Shown: positions 61,617 through 64,000 of the stretch, piece after piece
Numbering within the stretch: position 1 is the first letter of the stretch
Layout: the number at the start of each line of letters is the position of its first letter
Assembly: GCF_026651855.1 (NCBI RefSeq)
Contig: NZ_CP093280.1
Span: 536,001 to 600,000, forward strand
Direction: 5' to 3'
From: Pseudomonas silvicola
Lineage (GTDB): Bacteria; Pseudomonadota; Gammaproteobacteria; Pseudomonadales; Pseudomonadaceae
DNA: 64,000 nt
Notes under the pieces: generated by a model
Database searches by the model: none
Told to the model about the DNA's origin: nothing
Seen by the model: the letters and a program-made list of their open reading frames with translations, nothing else
Translations under genes and position numbers: made by a program

Positions 61617-62698
61617 TGATCAGGTTTACCCAAGGCAACCTCCTTGAGGCGAAGGCCGAAGCGCTGGTCAATACCGTGAACACCGTTGGTGTAATGGGCA
61701 AAGGCATTGCATTGATGTTCAAGGAAAGGTTCGCGCAGAACTATCGACTCTATGCTGCCGCCTGCAAGGCGGGGGCTGTGGAGACGGGAAAAGTGTTCGT
61801 CACCGACGTTGCCGAACTTGATGGGCCACGCTGGCTAGTGAATTTCCCTACCAAGCGCCACTGGCGATCTCCATCACAGATGGCATGGATCACTGAGGGT
61901 TTGCAGGATCTGCGTCGGTTCATCCTAGCGAACGACGTCAAGTCTATTGCTATCCCCCCACTCGGTGCAGGAAACGGCGGCCTGGAATGGGCGGATGTTC
62001 GCAAGGAAATTGTCGCTGCCATGGACGGTCTCGAAGCAGACATCCTGGTGTTCGAACCCACTAGCCGGTACCTGAACGTCGCCAAGCGCAGTGGTGTAGA
62101 GAAACTGACGCCAGCCCGTGCGCTGATTGCCGAACTGGTCCGCCGTTACTGGGTATTAGGGATGGAATGCAGCCTGCTGGAAATACAGAAGCTGGCCTGG
62201 TTCCTTGAGCGCATGATTGAAAGGCTTCCGGGGACCGAAAATCCGCTGGACCTGAAATTCGTCGCCCACATTTACGGCCCTTATGCAAACCGACTGGAAC
62301 ACCTGCTCGATAATCTCGATGGCAGCTACCTTCATTGCGACAAGCGCATCAGTGATGCTGGAATCACCGATGTAATTTGGTTCGACGAAGAACGTAAAAA
62401 CTTTCTTCAGGCCTACTTGAAGACAGAGGGGAAAGCATTCTCCGAGGCTCTCGAGGCCACTGCGCGCCTGATAGACGGGTTTGAGTCGCCCTTTGGCATG
62501 GAGCTGTTGGCCACAGTCGATTGGTTGATCAGCCAGGAAGGTATTGCCCCTTCAGTGCCACATGTCCTTGATGCATTAGGGAAGTGGCCGGGGGGCACCG
62601 GCGCTGCTGCCCGAAAGGTCAAAATCTTCGACGAACAGGCCGTGGGTATCGCTCTCGCCCGCCTGGACGACAGCCCGTTACGACCCACCTGCCATTGA
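61616..62698 (+). CDS. darG: DarG macrodomain antitoxin
   Basis: A 360-residue antitoxin. The N-terminal macrodomain (residues about 1-155: [48 protein letters not shown]) removes ADP-ribose from DNA. The C-terminal half ([53 protein letters not shown]) resembles Panacea-like folds and would bind DarT. It starts in the darT stop. One DarG serving two different DarT copies is unusual. Confidence 0.93.
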   Translation: MIRFTQGNLLEAKAEALVNTVNTVGVMGKGIALMFKERFAQNYRLYAAACKAGAVETGKVFVTDVAELDGPRWLVNFPTKRHWRSPSQMAWITEGLQDLRRFILANDVKSIAIPPLGAGNGGLEWADVRKEIVAAMDGLEADILVFEPTSRYLNVAKRSGVEKLTPARALIAELVRRYWVLGMECSLLEIQKLAWFLERMIERLPGTENPLDLKFVAHIYGPYANRLEHLLDNLDGSYLHCDKRISDAGITDVIWFDEERKNFLQAYLKTEGKAFSEALEATARLIDGFESPFGMELLATVDWLISQEGIAPSVPHVLDALGKWPGGTGAAARKVKIFDEQAVGIALARLDDSPLRPTCH

Positions 62699-62736
62699 AC
62701 ACGAGCCGGAAGAACATGACCGAGAAGATGGCGAGC

Positions 62737-63747
62737 CTACTCAGCCACTACGCGGTTTCGGCCGCCCGCTTTCGCCCGGTATAGCGCCCTGTCACTGCGG
62801 CCAAGCGCCGCCTCTGCATTGTCATCACCCTCGCGCAGGTCGCTGACGCCGATGCTGACCGTCAGGCCGATGACCCGGCCGCCATGCATCAGCGGGGTTA
62901 CCGCGAGCATTTCCTGCAACCGCATGGCGAAGGCGCAGGCTTCGCGGCTATCGGTGCCGCGCAGCAGTACGGCGAATTCCTCCCCGCCAATGCGGCCCGC
63001 CGCGTCGGTCTTGCGCAATTGGGCACTGAGGATGCCAGCGAAGTGCTTGAGTGCCAGGTCGCCGGTGGCGTGGCCCCAGCGGTCGTTGATGTGCTTGAAG
63101 TGGTCCAGGTCGAGCATCAGCACGCAGGCCCGGCTTCGCTGGGCACCCAGCTGTTGCATGAAGTGCCGACGGTTGGGCAGTTGGGTGAGGAAGTCCATGC
63201 TGGCATGGGCCTGCAGGTCGGCTTCCAGGCGTTTGCGCTCGGTGATGTCGGTGGTGGTGCCGATCATGCGCAGCGGGTTGCCCTGGGCGTCGCGGGTCAC
63301 GACCCGGCCGCGGCTGTTGATCCATTTGTAGCTGCCGTCCTTGCAGCGTACGCGGTGCTCTACCTCGTAGGCGCTGGTGCGCTGCTGGAAGTGCGCCTGA
63401 ATGGTGGCTTGCACGAAGGGCAGGTCTTCGGGGTGGACGCGCTTGTAGCTGTCCTTGAGTTCAGGGGTGAGCTCGTGGGGTTCGTAACCCAACAGGGCTT
63501 TCCAGCCGGCGGAGTAGTGAATCGTGTCGTTCAGTACGTCGCGGTCCCACACGCCGGTGCCACTGTTGTCGATGGCCAGGGCAAGGCGGTTCTGGGTTTC
63601 GCGCAGTTCGGCCAACTGTTGCAGCAACGCCTGTTCGCGCTGCTCGGCCTGAAGAAGGCGGCGGGCCAATTCATGCAGACCGTCGCGTTCGTCACCTGCC
63701 GAGTCTGGTTTGGGGGGCTGTTCGGAGTCAGCGTCCACGCTCGTCAC
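62737..63747 (-). CDS. PAS-GGDEF diguanylate cyclase
   Basis: Makes the second messenger cyclic di-GMP. After an N-terminal coiled coil (LHELARRLLQAEQREQALLQ) a PAS_3 domain follows (NSGTGVWDRDVLNDTIHYSA to TDITERKRLEADLQ). The GGDEF domain has DFLTQLPNRRHFMQ and the active motif GGEEF (RIGGEEFAVLL) preceded by an RKTD inhibitory site. No membrane helix is seen. The start is uncertain: GTG at 63747 or 63738, both after AGG. It marks the right edge of the accessory region. Confidence 0.92.
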   Translation of the reverse strand: MTSVDADSEQPPKPDSAGDERDGLHELARRLLQAEQREQALLQQLAELRETQNRLALAIDNSGTGVWDRDVLNDTIHYSAGWKALLGYEPHELTPELKDSYKRVHPEDLPFVQATIQAHFQQRTSAYEVEHRVRCKDGSYKWINSRGRVVTRDAQGNPLRMIGTTTDITERKRLEADLQAHASMDFLTQLPNRRHFMQQLGAQRSRACVLMLDLDHFKHINDRWGHATGDLALKHFAGILSAQLRKTDAAGRIGGEEFAVLLRGTDSREACAFAMRLQEMLAVTPLMHGGRVIGLTVSIGVSDLREGDDNAEAALGRSDRALYRAKAGGRNRVVAE

Positions 63748-63878
63748 CCTGAATAAAGGCCTGTAGCCATCATGGCACAAGTTCGTGGGTGGCAACCGCC
63801 TGTCCGACGGGGCGTGGTGCCCCTGCCGTGCAGGGAGAGTGCTAAAGTCGCGCCCATCAACCGCAAGAGGCCTACCCC

Positions 63879-64000
63879 GTGGCAAACAAATCCTACATCC
63901 AGAGTTCCCTTTCCGCCGGCGAACAGATCGAGGCCGTGTTCAAGCTGCATTGGCTGAACTGGGTACATGTGTGGCTGTGGGTGCTGCTGGCGGTGGTGAC
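63879..64000 (+). CDS. PH-domain (bPH2/YdbS-like) membrane protein, 3' end outside the window
   Basis: Forty codons are visible, from a GTG start: ANKSYIQSSLSAGEQIEAVF, then KLHWLNWVHVWLWVLLAVVT entering a membrane helix. This matches small pseudomonad PH-domain-containing membrane proteins with paired helices. An AAGAGG ribosome site precedes the GTG. It is divergent from the GGDEF gene. Confidence 0.8.
   Translation, partial: MANKSYIQSSLSAGEQIEAVFKLHWLNWVHVWLWVLLAVV

Noticed and set aside
49435-62698. tRNA-Thr 3' end duplicated as an attachment site
   Set aside because: No copy of the tRNA 3' segment and no integrase gene could be found downstream.

Overview
This window looks like a chromosomal segment of a Pseudomonas, most likely of the P. 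putida group. It is GC-rich, and the gene order fbp, DUF3999/DUF2339, glgP, ykgJ-type, typA, thiI, glnA, ntrBC, trmL, secB, grxC, gpmI, envC, ctpA, then a his cluster, asmA, mutY, yggX, tRNA-Phe and gabP is typical of that group. The species call rests on remembered synteny and protein similarity, not on a database search.

Layout. 1-10335: end of a chemoreceptor gene, fructose-1,6-bisphosphatase, a DUF2339/DUF3999 membrane pair, glycogen phosphorylase and a cysteine-cluster protein, closed by a REP-like inverted pair and a strong bidirectional terminator. 10354-21250: typA, thiI and a nitrogen-control block (glnA, a secreted chorismate mutase, two DUF4124 proteins, ntrB, ntrC). Downstream of ntrC is a probable NrsZ small RNA made of three near-identical units. 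21245-30001: trmL, secB-grxC-rhodanese, gpmI-envC-ctpA-deacetylase and a secreted trypsin-like protease. 29985-39593: a periplasmic binding protein, hisF-hisA-DUF2164-hisH-hisB, an OFA-type transporter, asmA-mutY-yggX. 39684-49089: tRNA-Phe, two left-handed beta-helix acyltransferases, a WbuC-like cupin, gabP, a polar amino acid ABC transporter and a methyltransferase.

49359-62698, between tRNA-Thr(TGT) and a PAS-GGDEF gene, is an accessory, defence-rich hotspot. In order it holds a Panacea (DUF4065) antitoxin with a probable toxin partner; a decayed IS66-family element (one nonsense codon, two frameshifts); an AT-rich SIR2-HerA-KTSC operon; a relB antitoxin whose relE toxin survives only as a short 5' stub; a small orphan gene with DnaA-box matches around it; an unrecognised three-gene set (one soluble protein, two paralogous three-helix membrane proteins); and a locus with two tandem DarT-like (DUF4433) genes followed by a DarG macrodomain antitoxin. 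No integrase or tRNA-derived direct repeat was seen.

Two themes connect the genes. First, nitrogen control: NtrBC is encoded here, and matching sigma-54 promoters and/or NtrC-like sites lie before glnA, before the NrsZ-like RNA and before gabP, so several NtrC targets sit close to their regulator. Second, phage defence: SIR2-HerA (NAD-linked), DarTG (DNA ADP-ribosylation) and Panacea/RelB toxin-antitoxin modules are stacked in one hotspot. The SIR2 gene appears to be out of frame by one base at a run of seven T, exactly before its NAD-binding loop. This may be a sequencing error, an inactivating or phase-variable mutation, or a recoding site.
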